A stretch of 64,000 bases of DNA from CAYNWT01 sp964450955 (GCA_964450955.1 CAYVFI010000025.1:1-64000); one strand, 5' to 3'; numbered from the stretch's first letter, positions 44,285 through 54,424 are shown. Notes: generated from the sequence alone by a model not told the origin. Made by a program: numbers and translations.

Positions 44285-45436
44285 ATGAGCACACTCCGTC
44301 GTCGTGAGTTTCTTGCCGCTGCTGCGGCCACACCGATGTTGGGAGCCTTGCCCGCTTTTGGGCAGGACAACAGTAACGGCCTGATTGTGCACGGCACTTC
44401 GCCAATGAACGCGGAACCGCAGTTGGCGAATCTTGTGAAGTCGTGGATGACTCCGACGGATCAGTTCTACATTCGCAGCCACGCTCCGAATCCGAAAATC
44501 GATCCGGCGACGTTCCAACTGAAGATCGAAGGCATGGTCGAACGGCCAATGTCGATTTCGCTAAGTCAGTTGGCCAACGACTACGGCAATGTCAACGTGA
44601 CCGCGACGCTGACGTGCGCCGGAAACCGGCGATACGAACACAGCAAGATTTCGCCCGTTGGTGGAGTTCCCTGGCGAGAAGGGGCTATCGGGAACGCGGT
44701 TTGGGGCGGGGTTCCTCTGTCGGCGATCCTTAAGAAAGCCGGCGTGAAACAGGAAGCGAAACACGTTTGGTTTGAGGGGCTTGATGAGATCAAGAAAGGC
44801 GGCGGTATCATTCCGTTCGGTGCGTCTATCCCGATTCAAAAAGCGATGGACGATACCAAGGGATTGCCCGGTGCGTTGGTCGTGACGCAGATGAACAAGC
44901 AACCGCTGACCCCCGACCACGGGTTCCCGGTTCGCAATGTGGTGCCTGGGTACATTGGTGCTCGCAGTGTGAAGTGGCTTGGAAAGATCATTGTCAGTGA
45001 TAAGCCATCGACCAATCATTACGTGGCGACCGCGTACAAAATCGTAGAACGCGCGGATGCGATTGAGTGGGCTGAGAAGGCTCCGATTTATCGGTTCGTT
45101 TTGAACTCCGTCATCTGCACGCCCGCTGGCGGTAAGGTTAAGCCGGGAACGCTGTCTGTAAGTGGTTACGCCCTGCCCCACGGCGACGCGGGACGATCGA
45201 TCAAGATGGTGGAAGTCTCTGCCGATGAAGGGAAGTTCTGGTCGAAGGCGCGGTTGTCGAGCGATAGTGGCCCGTATTGTTGGCGATTGTGGAAGGCTGA
45301 CGTTCGCGTTCAGGCTTCGACCACGGGGCTCATGGTTCGAGCAACAGACTCGGCCGGAAAGAACCAGCCGCAGACGATGGATTGGAACAAGAAGGGTTAC
45401 TTATTCAACTCGTGGCATCGGGTTGAACTTGGTTAA
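44285..45436 (+). CDS. Tat-exported molybdopterin oxidoreductase, sulfite-oxidase family
   Basis: 383 aa from ATG 44285; the longer frame from 44213 precedes the signal. A twin-arginine signal LRRREFLAAAAA is cleaved around residue 24. The Oxidored_molyb domain has YIRSHAPNPKIDPATF and TLTCAGNRRYEH, in which Cys111 would bind molybdenum. GGVPWREGAIGNAVWGGVPL and DHGFPVRNVVPGYIGARSVKW are typical. The Mo-co dimerisation domain follows (~270-383). There is no cytochrome or heme gene next to it. Its last 32 bases overlap the convergent amidase gene. Confidence 0.92.
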   Translation: MSTLRRREFLAAAAATPMLGALPAFGQDNSNGLIVHGTSPMNAEPQLANLVKSWMTPTDQFYIRSHAPNPKIDPATFQLKIEGMVERPMSISLSQLANDYGNVNVTATLTCAGNRRYEHSKISPVGGVPWREGAIGNAVWGGVPLSAILKKAGVKQEAKHVWFEGLDEIKKGGGIIPFGASIPIQKAMDDTKGLPGALVVTQMNKQPLTPDHGFPVRNVVPGYIGARSVKWLGKIIVSDKPSTNHYVATAYKIVERADAIEWAEKAPIYRFVLNSVICTPAGGKVKPGTLSVSGYALPHGDAGRSIKMVEVSADEGKFWSKARLSSDSGPYCWRLWKADVRVQASTTGLMVRATDSAGKNQPQTMDWNKKGYLFNSWHRVELG

Positions 45437-45989
45437 GCTGATCGGCTGCGGTCTCCAGGACCAGCGTTGCGGCGAGGTATTGGCGTTCTAATCGGATAAG
45501 ATTGGGCGGTCTGTTGCCAGGGAGTCGAACGGACTTGGATGTTGGTTCGGTTTCGCGTGACGCGATGCCAACGAACACGAGACCATCCAGTTCATCGGGC
45601 GCGTTGGGGCCAAGGTGCCCGGTGATCACGACGGCGATGTCGGCTTCCGGCGTTGTGTTTATTGCCCCGGCGGCCATTCGTTCGGCGACGATGGCACTGA
45701 CTGATCCGGGGTCTTTGATTTCGTCTGTTGGAACGCCCAGCCAGCGGTGCTTTGTATCGTCGCGGTACGTCACGGCCGATCCACACAGGTGTTGCGAGAT
45801 TCCCGGAATACGTCCCAGCGTGGCGGCGACCAGGCCCGCGGTGCAGCTTTCCGCAAACACGATCCGTTTGTTCCGTCCCTTCAGTTTCGCGGCCAGATTG
45901 ATGGCGGCCCGGTGCAAAGCGGATTCGGTTTCGTCGGTGGGACGCATGGAATTGGTTCCAAGGCTGGTGTCTGATGTGTGGCTAAGCAT
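45405..45989 (-). CDS. pncC: CinA C-terminal family protein, nicotinamide-nucleotide amidase
   Basis: Converts NMN to nicotinic acid mononucleotide in pyridine salvage. 194 aa from ATG 45989; ATG 45947 (180 aa) and ATG 46067 (220 aa, overlapping the divergent gene) are other options. Motifs: LKGRNKRIVFAESCTAGLVAATLG (catalytic Ser in ESCTAG), GISQHLCGSAVTYRDDTKHRWLGV, PEADIAVVITGHLGPNAP, and LDGLVFVGIASR. It lacks the N-terminal competence domain of full CinA. The 3' end overlaps the molybdoenzyme gene. Confidence 0.88.
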   Translation of the reverse strand: MLSHTSDTSLGTNSMRPTDETESALHRAAINLAAKLKGRNKRIVFAESCTAGLVAATLGRIPGISQHLCGSAVTYRDDTKHRWLGVPTDEIKDPGSVSAIVAERMAAGAINTTPEADIAVVITGHLGPNAPDELDGLVFVGIASRETEPTSKSVRLPGNRPPNLIRLERQYLAATLVLETAADQLNQVQPDATS

Positions 45990-46036
45990 ATCTTCGTCCG
46001 CTTGAACGACGAACCGGACGGCATCGCGGAGCCACT

Positions 46037-46864
46037 GTGTCACTGGAATCCCATATTCTCGCAGCATGTCTCATGGAATGCACCGCGCCCAAGCCGGGCA
46101 ACGTGTCACCTGATCACGCGTTCGAGGATCTTTGCTATGAGGACTTCCAAAAGTCGGCTCCAATTACGGCTCGTTGGATTAGTCGTTCGCTTCAGTTGGG
46201 CGTCGGTCCGGCGGTCGAAACGGCCGCTGCTGAAATCAGGCAATCCGTTGGCCGGAACACCCATCTGGGAATTCTGTTGTTGTTGGCTCCACTGGCGGCA
46301 ATCAAGCATCGTGACCAGTTGCCTGTTGTGCTGAACGGCCTGACTGTTGGCGACGCTGCCCACGTCTACGACGCAATCCGCCTGATGGAACCGGGCGGGC
46401 TGGGCGACGTGGATGATCAGGACGTGAGCACCGTGCCGACGGTGAAACTGCTGGAGTGCATGCAGTTGGCCGCCGGCCGAGACACGATCGCGCGGCAGTA
46501 CGCGAACGGGTTTGCGGACGTGTTTCGGTTTGTGGATGAACTGGATTTGGCTGAGTTCGAACGGTCGTGGAAGAACGCGGTCGTTCGTTTGCAGATGAAA
46601 ATCCTGGCAGCGATTCCGGATACGTTGATCGCGCGAAAGTGTGGGACCGAAGTGGCAGAGGAAGCCTCACGCAAGGCTGGCGAGGTTCTTGCTGCCGACT
46701 GCGATGCCGAAGCGATGGCTGCGTTTGATCGTTGGCTTAGAGCCGACGGTCATCGACGGAACCCGGGGACCACGGCCGATTTGGTAGCCGCGGTTCTGTT
46801 TGTCGCGTTGCGGGAAGCTCGGCTTGCGGTTCCCGCTGAGCTGACAATTGTTGCTCGCGGTTGA
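46037..46864 (+). CDS. CitG/MdcB-like triphosphoribosyl-dephospho-CoA synthase family protein
   Basis: 275 aa. LAACLMECTAPKPGNVSPDHAF is the conserved N-terminal P-G-N/D-HxF block; then QSVGRNTHLGILLLLAPLA and CGTEVAEEASRKAGEVL, and NPGTTADLVAAVLFVALRE. True citrate-lyase operons are absent here, so the citG function is doubtful. In planctomycetes and methylotrophs a citG-like gene occurs among genes for tetrahydromethanopterin-linked C1 metabolism; a PTPS gene 30 nt downstream fits this idea, which remains inference. Confidence 0.83.
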   Translation: MSLESHILAACLMECTAPKPGNVSPDHAFEDLCYEDFQKSAPITARWISRSLQLGVGPAVETAAAEIRQSVGRNTHLGILLLLAPLAAIKHRDQLPVVLNGLTVGDAAHVYDAIRLMEPGGLGDVDDQDVSTVPTVKLLECMQLAAGRDTIARQYANGFADVFRFVDELDLAEFERSWKNAVVRLQMKILAAIPDTLIARKCGTEVAEEASRKAGEVLAADCDAEAMAAFDRWLRADGHRRNPGTTADLVAAVLFVALREARLAVPAELTIVARG

Positions 46865-46894
46865 TTCGGTCGGGTTCCCTGCAACACTTCGGAT

Positions 46895-47389
46895 ATGAGC
46901 ACTCCCGAATACACCGTCCGCGTCACCAAAGATCACCTTGTTTTCAGCGCGGCGCACTTTATTACGTTTAATGGAAACATCTGCGAACGGATTCACGGAC
47001 ACAACTGGCGTGTCGCGGTTGAGGTCACCGGGCCGCTGGATGAGAACTCGTACGTCTTTGATTTCATCGCTTTGCGTGACGGCGTACAGAAAATCGTGGA
47101 CGCGCTTGATCATCGGATGCTGGTCGCAACCGGCCATCCCACGATCAAAGTTGCTAAGTCTGAGGCAGAGGTTGAGCTGACGTTTGAGGATCGCCGTTGG
47201 GTGTTCCCGCTAGAAGAATGTGTACTACTGCCAATTGCGAACGCGACGGCCGAGTTGTTAGCGAATTGGATTGGGAACCGACTGATCGAGAGCGCTTCGT
47301 TGTTAGACAGCGAACTAACATCGGTTTCCATTTCTGTTGAAGAGAATTTCGGCCAGTGGGCCGTATGCCGACTGCCGTTGAATGCCTAA
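46895..47389 (+). CDS. 6-pyruvoyl-tetrahydropterin synthase / QueD family protein
   Basis: 164 aa, longer than the usual ~120-140. Zinc ligands: His in FSAAHFI and the HGH of ERIHGHNW; the preceding Cys (ICERIHGH) is the catalytic Cys of PTPS/QueD. VFDFIALRDGVQKIVDALDHRML supplies the catalytic Asp/His pair. A ~25-residue insertion with VAKSEAEVELTFEDRRW precedes the end. Could act in queuosine or pterin synthesis. Together with the CitG-like gene upstream a methanopterin-type cofactor path is possible. Confidence 0.85.
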   Translation: MSTPEYTVRVTKDHLVFSAAHFITFNGNICERIHGHNWRVAVEVTGPLDENSYVFDFIALRDGVQKIVDALDHRMLVATGHPTIKVAKSEAEVELTFEDRRWVFPLEECVLLPIANATAELLANWIGNRLIESASLLDSELTSVSISVEENFGQWAVCRLPLNA

Positions 47390-47430
47390 AATGAAACGCT
47401 CCTGTGTTTTGTCCTAAACGAGGTCTGACT

Positions 47431-48899
47431 ATGCGTTGGATTACAGCCGCGTTGCTTGTGTGTCTCTGTCCAGGATTCGTCTTCGGACAGGGAGGAGGGT
47501 TAGGCGGTGGAGGTGGCGGAATAGGCGGTGGAGGCGGCGGAATCGGTGGTGGTGGTGCCGGCGGCGGTGCCGGAAACAACCTGCCCGGTGGAATCGCCAT
47601 CAACCCAGATGGCGTCGTCAGGAATATTCAGTACAAGGCTCCGTCACCAAAGCTGGCGAAANNNNNNNNNNGCGTGAGGCTTTGGCCAAAACGCACCTTC
47701 CGGCCGACGTGAATGCATGGGCCGAGATGCGGTGCGTTTCTTTGGTGAAACTGCAGGCTGAGCTTGAGCAGTTAGTGGAAGCCGATTCGGATATTCCATT
47801 CGACATGAAGTACCTTGCCGGTTTGCAGCGCATCGACTTTGTGTTTGTACTGCCTGAAGAAGGTGACCTTATTCTTGCGGGGCCGGCTGAAGGGTTCGCG
47901 CCTGGTCCTTCGGGGCGTCCGCTGGGCATTACCACCGCGCGTCCGCCATTGCGTTTGGATGACTTACTTGTCGCTTTGCGTGTCGTGGCAAAGGGGGGTG
48001 AACTTGGTTGTTCCATCGACCCGGTTCCTGCGAATTTGGCTCGTACGCAAAGCTGGATCAAGGCGAACAGCACGGCAGCAACGGGACAGGTTGTTAAAGC
48101 GCGTTATGAGAAAATGGCACAGATTCTTGGCCTGCAGGATGTGACTGTTTGGGGACTTCCGGAGGACTCGCATCTGGCTAACGTGCTTGTGGAAGCCGAC
48201 TATCGCATGAAGCAAATTGTGATGGGGCACGAGAATCCAAGGGTCAAGGGTTTTAAAAGCCACCTCGCGATGCTGAAACCGGGCAAGGGCAGCCTGTTTC
48301 GCTGGTGGTTCATTCCGCTGTACGATAAGTTTGAGACGAACGCGGATTCGACGGCATGGAGGTTCGCCGGTCAGCGGGCTCAGCTGCTCTCGCAGGAAGA
48401 GTATGCGAACGCGGCAGGCCAGCGGTTCGCAAAACCGCACACAGCTCAATCGGCTAACAGGTTTGCCAAACAGTTTACGGAGCGATTTTATGAGCTCAGC
48501 CAAAACGTTGCCGTGTTCTCAGAATTGCAAAATGCGTTTGACCTGACTGTATTTGCTGCTTTGATTAAGAAGCACAACGTTGTGGAACGAATTGGTTGGG
48601 ACATGTCGCTGTTTATGGATGCTGAGCGGCTGCCGTCGGAGAAGCTGGTCCCGGCAAAACAGATTCCTTCATCAGCCAACTGTAAGCGTCAGGGTTCTCG
48701 GCTGGTGCTTGGGATTCTTGGCGGCGGGGTTGTCATTTCGCCGCGACGAGTACTGGAAGAGGACGCTGTGGAGACGCCCCGTATGGGCAAAGCGCTGGCG
48801 GTCGCAGAAGAGTTGCGAGGTCAGCGTTGGTGGTGGGATGCAGTCGTTCCCAAAGTGGAAAAAAGTAAAACCAAGAAAGGACAAAAGTCGCGCAAGTAG
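47431..48899 (+). CDS. DUF1598 secreted protein with Gly-rich N-terminus (interrupted by 10 N)
   Basis: Signal peptide from ATG 47431 (~1-20, ending FVFGQ), then a GGGGGG-I repeat linker. A 10-N gap at 47662-47671 throws the downstream part into another frame; the true spacing must differ. After the gap: DVNAWAEMRCVSLVKLQAEL, then YLAGLQRIDFVFVLPEEGDLILAGP, PPLRLDDLLVALR and GQVVKARYEKMAQILG-LQDVTVWGLPEDSHLANVLVEADYRMK, the DUF1598 signature known from Planctomycetes. The basic C-terminus (KSKTKKGQKSRK) is unusual for a secreted protein. One gene is assumed. Confidence 0.8.
47662..47671. other. Assembly gap (10 N)
   Basis: Ten N just after the low-complexity Gly-rich segment. They break the frame of the DUF1598 gene. 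Confidence 0.99.
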
Positions 48900-48926
48900 T
48901 AAGTGATGTGCGCGACGAATACCGCC

Positions 48927-49802
48927 ATGACTGATGCCTCACCGTGGATAATCGATGTATCAACCGAGACGTTTGAAGAGAACGTCGTCGCACGATCCAA
49001 CGATGTGCCGATTGTTATTGACTTCTGGGCCTCATGGTGTGGCCCGTGTAAACAGTTGGCTCCGATCATCGAAAAGCTGGCGGTCGAATACGACGGTCGG
49101 TTTATCCTGGCCAAGGTCGATGTTGAAGATCAGGCCAACGCTCCAATCGCGCAGGCGTTTGGCGTGCAGTCGATTCCGTTTGTGGCAGCCATTCATCAGG
49201 GCCAGCCGGTGGCTCACTTCCAGGGCATTAAGCCCGAGGAAGAACTGCGAAAGTGGCTGGACGAGTTCCTGCCGTCGCCCGCCGAAGAAGCATTTCAGGC
49301 TGGCGAGATACTGGAACAGCAAACCGATCTCGAAGGTGCGGCTGCGAAGTACCGTGAAGCGATCCGACTACAGCCTGAAGAACCTCGCTACCTGATCGCG
49401 ATGGCTCGAGCCGCTTTGGGGCTGGGTTTGGAAACCGAGTGCGCAGAAATTATCAACGTCCTGGAAGGCCGTGGGTTTCTTGAACCGGAAGCCGAACGCA
49501 TCAAGAGTCAACTGGAAGCGCTGGCGAACGTGGAAGAATCCGGCGGCCTGAAAGAAGCCCGTGCGGCGGCCGAGGCGAGTCCGGACGATCTCGCGCTTCA
49601 GGTCGCACTTGCCAACGCGCTTTCTGCTGAGAAGAAATTTGAGGAAGCCTGCGATCTGTGTCTGGATGTTGTCGCCAAAGACAAATTTGGCCCAGGCGGC
49701 ACCGAAGCGAAGGAAGCGATGGTTCGGATTTTGGACATGATGGGTCGCGGTTCTGAGCTCGCGAGCACCTACCGGCGCCGGTTAGCGACAGCGTTCTACT
49801 AG
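48927..49802 (+). CDS. Thioredoxin-TPR co-chaperone, CnoX/YbbN-like
   Basis: 291 aa from ATG 48927 (an in-frame ATG at 48903 adds 8 residues). An N-terminal thioredoxin domain (~10-115) has the FWASWCGPCKQLAP active site and cis-Pro in VQSIPFVAAI. The rest is tetratricopeptide-like helices (FQAGEILEQQTDLEGAAAKYREAIRLQP and so on) as in CnoX, which protects substrates under oxidative stress and hands them to GroEL. Unlike E. coli CnoX, both active-site Cys are kept, so it may also be an active oxidoreductase. No signal peptide; cytoplasmic. Confidence 0.88.
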   Translation: MTDASPWIIDVSTETFEENVVARSNDVPIVIDFWASWCGPCKQLAPIIEKLAVEYDGRFILAKVDVEDQANAPIAQAFGVQSIPFVAAIHQGQPVAHFQGIKPEEELRKWLDEFLPSPAEEAFQAGEILEQQTDLEGAAAKYREAIRLQPEEPRYLIAMARAALGLGLETECAEIINVLEGRGFLEPEAERIKSQLEALANVEESGGLKEARAAAEASPDDLALQVALANALSAEKKFEEACDLCLDVVAKDKFGPGGTEAKEAMVRILDMMGRGSELASTYRRRLATAFY

Positions 49803-49953
49803 GCCAGACTGTCGCTGATGCGTGCCTGAGGGGTCATTTGATTGATCTGGTTATTGGCACCTTTCATGCGGATGAAGAGCCCCGAACCCTGCATTTTAGG
49901 TTATGCTGGGAGTGTAAGGTTTTCGTCTCATTGGAAGACTGGTGGTTCGCCAA

Positions 49954-52900
49954 ATGTCATCGCTGCGAAGACTGTTTCTGGTTGGCATTGTTGGAACCCT
50001 CCCCGCGTTTGGTGAGGAACCGATTGACTTTGCGAAGTCGGTTCGGCCGATTCTGACTCGGCATTGCAGCCGCTGTCATGGCGACAAAAAAAGCGAAGGT
50101 GGACTTAGCCTCTCGATTAAAAAGTCAGCCTTCGCGCCGGCTGATTCTGAAGAACCTGTCATTGTCCCGGGGGACGCAGAAGACAGTCTGCTTATAAAAC
50201 GAATTGTCTCCGACGGACTGGGCGATCAGATGCCGGCTGATGGGCAGCCATTGTCGGCCGATGAAATCAAGACGCTTCGCAAGTGGATTGACCAGGGGGC
50301 GAAGTGGCCCGATGGCATTGACGGTCGGCACTGGGCCTACATGAAACCAAAACGCCCCCCTGTTCCGGATATTACCGGTCCGACGCACGGAAACGAGATC
50401 GATCGGTTCATCGCGGTTGAGTTGGCGAACGTGGGGCTCGAACCAAACCGCCGAGCGACCAAAGCCAAGTTGCTGCGCCGGGCCTCGTTGACTTTGACCG
50501 GCCTGCCGCCATCGATTGAACAGCTGGATGCTTTTCTCGCTGATGGGTCAGATGATGCCTACGAGAAAGTGGTCGATAGGCTGCTGGCGTCTAAACGATA
50601 TGGCGAACGCTGGGCACAGCATTGGTTGGACCTGGCTCGGTATGCGGATTCGAATGGGTTCCAGGCGGACCAGCTTCGAGAAATCTGGGCGTACCGCGAT
50701 TGGGTTATTAACGCGTTGAACGCTGATATGCCGTTTGATCAATTCACCATCGAACAGTTGGCGGGCGACTTGTTGCCCAACGCGACCATTGACCAGCGGA
50801 TTGCGACGGGGTTCCATCGAACCGTTCCGACAAACGTCGAAGCGGGTGTGCATCCGGAAGAGAACCGGCACAACCAGGTGTTTGATCGAGTCAACACGAC
50901 AGGCACCGTGTTTCTGGCAGCCACCGTCGAATGCGCGCAGTGTCATGATCATAAGTACGATCCGATTTCGCAGGAGGAGTACTATCGGCTGTTTGCGTTC
51001 TTTAACAACACGCCGCTGGAGGTGAAGTTGAACGGTGGTGTGCAGTGGGAACTTGATGGTCCGGAGATGGACTTGCCGCTGCCGGCAGCAAAACAAACGA
51101 AGTACGACGGCTTGCAGCGGAAATTGAAAGCGGTTCAGAAGGAACTTGCTGCGGTAACTGGTTCGTCCAAAGATCGTCGGGGCTGGGAAAGCCGGCTGGC
51201 TGCTGCTGTTGCTGCGGGAATCAACTGGGAAGCCTGTTGGCCGACCAGTTACTCATCGACCGGCGGTGAGGACTTGTCGGTGTTGGATGATGGATCGGTG
51301 CTGGTTGGCGGGACGGTTCCGAAAGGGAAGACGCGGTATGAAATTACGTTTTCAAAGCCGGTTCAGAATGTGACCGCGATACGAATGGATGCGTTGTTGC
51401 ACGATTCGTTGCCAGGCAAGGGGCCCGGGCGTGGTGACAAGGTTCGCAACAATTTTGTGTTGAACGAATTAACGTTGTCTGTTTGCCGTGGTGATGTGAC
51501 GCGGCCGTTGGTTCTTCACTCGCCGAATGCGGATTTTTCGCAGATTAGCTGGAATGTGGCTGGGCTGATTGACGGAGATTCGAAAAGCGGCTGGGCCATC
51601 GCTCCGCAGTTTTCAGAGCCGCACTATGTGACGCTTCTTCTGGGCACGCCGCTGACGCTGGCTGACGGCGAGACGTTGGTTGTCGGGTTGGAACAAAACT
51701 ACGGCAGCGGTCGGACACTGGGCCGAGTTTTGTTCTCCACGTATTCCGGCGAACCGGCGGCCGTGGGTGTGAGCCCGCAAATTGCCGCGGCGATTAAGAA
51801 GCCGCGAAACAAACGCAGCAAAGCGGAAAAGAAGCGAATCAACGACTACTACACGTCGTCCGATCCACAACGCAACCGGCTGCAGGTTGGGCTCGCGCGG
51901 ATGCAAAAGCAGATCGCCCGGTTGAAGCCGCCGACGACATTGGTGATGGTCGAGATGCAGGAAGCGCGTGCAAGTCATGTGCTAAACCGCGGCAATTACC
52001 TGGATCCGGGCGCGCGGGTCACTGCGGGCACACCTTCGGTTTTTCATGGATTCGATTCGGCACAGTACGAACCGAACCGGTTGGGGCTGGCAAAGTGGCT
52101 GGTGTCCAAAGACAACCCCGTTGTCGCGCGGGTGGTGGTGAATCGGTGGTGGACCGAAATGTTCGGGCGCGGCATTGTTGAGACTCCGGAAGACTTTGGA
52201 ACTCAGTCCGAACCGCCGACGCACCCGCGACTGCTGGACTGGTTGTCGGCTGAGTTCATGGACAGTGGTTGGTCCATGAAACACATGCACAAGCTGATGG
52301 TGATGTCGGCTGCGTTTCAGCGATCGTCTGTCATGCCCGGTGAATTGTTGCAGGTTGATCCGAAGAACCGCTGGTACAGCCGCGGTCCGCGTTATCGGTT
52401 GTCGGCGGAAACGATTCGTGACAACGGATTGGCGATTAGTGGGTTGTTATCGACAAGGATGGGCGGTGCTCCCGTGATGCCGTATCAGCCAGGAAACATC
52501 TGGCGTGCCGTTGGGCGGAATGCTCCGAAGTGGAAGACGGCGAAGGACAGTGATCGGTTTCGTCGCGGGGTGTATGTGGTTTGGCGTCGAGCGGCCCCGT
52601 ATCCCAGCTTCGTCAACTTCGACGCACCCGATCGCGCGGCATGCGTGGTGAACCGGGCTCGGACGAATACTCCACTACAGGCGCTTACGCTACTTAACGA
52701 TCCGGCTTATTTGGAGATGGCGTTTGGGTTGGCCGAACGGATGATGTCTGGCGGCGACGCGGCCGTAGACCGAATCCAGCACGGCTTCCGGTTATGCGTG
52801 GCTCGAAAAGCCAGCGGGCTAGAAGTTGCTATACTGGCCGATGTTTATCAAACAGAGCTTGCTCGATTGAGAGCTAACCCGAATCTGGCCGGCCGGTTGT

Positions 52901-53016
52901 TCAGAGGTGTGGCGGAATATTCTGTGCCGGCTGGCGTCGATCGCATCGAACTGGCCGCATGGTTTGCTGTTGCCAACACGCTGCTGAACCTTGATGAGAC
53001 AATTACCAATGGATGA
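49954..53016 (+). CDS. Planctomycete cytochrome C + DUF1549 + DUF1553 protein
   Basis: 1,020 aa from ATG 49954. Signal peptide (~1-20), then the PSCyt1 domain with KSVRPILTRHCSRCHGD (CX2CH, residues 38-42, a c-type heme site). DUF1549: LLRRASLTLTGLPPSIEQLDAFL and the second CAQCHDHKYDP (327-331). An inserted region (~410-640, beta-rich, perhaps carbohydrate-binding) precedes DUF1553 (NRWWTEMFGRGIVETPEDFG and LNDPAYLEMAFGLAERM). Presumed periplasmic and heme-bound. Its stop overlaps the DUF1501 start by 8 nt. Confidence 0.92.
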   Translation: MSSLRRLFLVGIVGTLPAFGEEPIDFAKSVRPILTRHCSRCHGDKKSEGGLSLSIKKSAFAPADSEEPVIVPGDAEDSLLIKRIVSDGLGDQMPADGQPLSADEIKTLRKWIDQGAKWPDGIDGRHWAYMKPKRPPVPDITGPTHGNEIDRFIAVELANVGLEPNRRATKAKLLRRASLTLTGLPPSIEQLDAFLADGSDDAYEKVVDRLLASKRYGERWAQHWLDLARYADSNGFQADQLREIWAYRDWVINALNADMPFDQFTIEQLAGDLLPNATIDQRIATGFHRTVPTNVEAGVHPEENRHNQVFDRVNTTGTVFLAATVECAQCHDHKYDPISQEEYYRLFAFFNNTPLEVKLNGGVQWELDGPEMDLPLPAAKQTKYDGLQRKLKAVQKELAAVTGSSKDRRGWESRLAAAVAAGINWEACWPTSYSSTGGEDLSVLDDGSVLVGGTVPKGKTRYEITFSKPVQNVTAIRMDALLHDSLPGKGPGRGDKVRNNFVLNELTLSVCRGDVTRPLVLHSPNADFSQISWNVAGLIDGDSKSGWAIAPQFSEPHYVTLLLGTPLTLADGETLVVGLEQNYGSGRTLGRVLFSTYSGEPAAVGVSPQIAAAIKKPRNKRSKAEKKRINDYYTSSDPQRNRLQVGLARMQKQIARLKPPTTLVMVEMQEARASHVLNRGNYLDPGARVTAGTPSVFHGFDSAQYEPNRLGLAKWLVSKDNPVVARVVVNRWWTEMFGRGIVETPEDFGTQSEPPTHPRLLDWLSAEFMDSGWSMKHMHKLMVMSAAFQRSSVMPGELLQVDPKNRWYSRGPRYRLSAETIRDNGLAISGLLSTRMGGAPVMPYQPGNIWRAVGRNAPKWKTAKDSDRFRRGVYVVWRRAAPYPSFVNFDAPDRAACVVNRARTNTPLQALTLLNDPAYLEMAFGLAERMMSGGDAAVDRIQHGFRLCVARKASGLEVAILADVYQTELARLRANPNLAGRLFRGVAEYSVPAGVDRIELAAWFAVANTLLNLDETITNG

Positions 53017-54424
53017 CAGCCAAGGGTCTCTCAGCCGGCGCGATATGTTTCAGCGTGCGGGCTTTGGTATTGGTAGTATCGCTTTGACGTCAATGTTGCA
53101 GGCCGAAGACAATTTGGTTCCGCGCGAACCATTGATTCCGGCGCGGGCGAAGAATGTGATCTACATCCATCTGGTGGGCGCGCCGTCGCATTTGGATTTG
53201 TTTGACGACAAGCCGGAACTGCAAAAGCGAACCGGCGAATTGTGTCCGGATGAGTTCTTCGTTGGTAAGCAACTGGCGTTCATTCGCAAGCAGCCAACAC
53301 TGCTGGGCACGCCCAATGTGCGTGACTATCAGTTCCGCGATGTGGGCGGCGGGAACCGGATCTCAAATCTGCTGCCGCACTTGCAAAGTGTTGGTGGCGA
53401 ACTGAGTTTCATTCGGTCGCTGCACACAGAGCAATTCAATCACGCGCCGGCGCAATTGATGTTGTTGACTGGCTTTGGGCGGTTTGGGCGGCCGAGTATT
53501 GGTTCGTGGGTGAACTACGGACTGGGAAGCGAGAACGCCAACCTGCCGGGTTTTGTTGTGCTGGTCACGGGGCAGGTTCTTGGGGCCGGAAACAGCGGCT
53601 GGGGTAGCGGGTTCCTGCCGACGGTTTACCAGGGCGTTGAGTTCCGCAGTCAGGGTGATCCGGTTCTGTTTTTGTCCGATCCCGGCGGTTCGACTCGAGA
53701 GAGCCGGAAGAATGTTCTGGATGCTGTCAACAAACTGAATCGGGCTCAGTTGGCGGATGTTGGCGATCCGGAAATTGCGACGCGAATCAGCCAGTACGAG
53801 ATGGCGTACCGCATGCAGACATCGGTGCCCGAATTAATGGATATTGATTCCGAACCGAAGCATGTGCACAAAGCGTACGGAACGCAGCCTGGCAAAGTAA
53901 GTTTCGCGAACAACTGTTTGCTGGCTCGCCGATTGGTCGAACGTGGAACGCGGTTCGTTCAGCTATTCGACCAGGGCTGGGACATGCACGGCAACGTCTT
54001 CGGTGGGCTCAAGAGAAAATGCAAGCAGGTTGACCAGCCCATCGCCGCGTTGATTAAGGATCTAAAGCAGCGCGGTTTGCTGGACGAGACGTTGGTCGTT
54101 TGGTCTGCCGAATTCGGCCGCACTCCGATGGCTCAGGGAATCAACGGACTGGGTGGCGCGAACACGAAGGCCGGCCGTGATCATCACAAAGAAGCGTACA
54201 CGGTGTGGATGGCTGGCGGCGGCGTCAAAGCAGGAACCAGCTACGGACAAAGTGACGAACTAGGCTACGGCATCGCTGAGAATCCCTGCCACGTACACGA
54301 CCTCAACGCGACAATCCTGCATCTGCTGGGCATGGACCACCAGCGACTCACGTATCGCTACCAGGGACGACCGTTCCGATTGACGGACATTGCGGGTGAG
54401 GTTGTGCACGACATTATCAGTTAG
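53009..54424 (+). CDS. DUF1501 protein, Tat-exported
   Basis: 471 aa from ATG 53009; ATG 52991 is 6 codons earlier. The signal is SRRDMFQRAGFGIGSIAL (Tat-type). YIHLVGAPSHLDLFDDKPEL and VVWSAEFGRTPMAQG...AGRDHHKEA are the family's blocks; VWMAGGGVKAGTSYG follows. Overlaps the DUF1549/1553 gene by 8 nt, indicating translational coupling and supporting joint work of the two proteins. Second such pair in the window. Confidence 0.92.
   Translation: MDDSQGSLSRRDMFQRAGFGIGSIALTSMLQAEDNLVPREPLIPARAKNVIYIHLVGAPSHLDLFDDKPELQKRTGELCPDEFFVGKQLAFIRKQPTLLGTPNVRDYQFRDVGGGNRISNLLPHLQSVGGELSFIRSLHTEQFNHAPAQLMLLTGFGRFGRPSIGSWVNYGLGSENANLPGFVVLVTGQVLGAGNSGWGSGFLPTVYQGVEFRSQGDPVLFLSDPGGSTRESRKNVLDAVNKLNRAQLADVGDPEIATRISQYEMAYRMQTSVPELMDIDSEPKHVHKAYGTQPGKVSFANNCLLARRLVERGTRFVQLFDQGWDMHGNVFGGLKRKCKQVDQPIAALIKDLKQRGLLDETLVVWSAEFGRTPMAQGINGLGGANTKAGRDHHKEAYTVWMAGGGVKAGTSYGQSDELGYGIAENPCHVHDLNATILHLLGMDHQRLTYRYQGRPFRLTDIAGEVVHDIIS

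Noticed and set aside
47485..47580. Gly-codon repeats taken for a CRISPR-like array
   Set aside because: They are in-frame coding repeats without spacers; no CRISPR array was found anywhere in the window.
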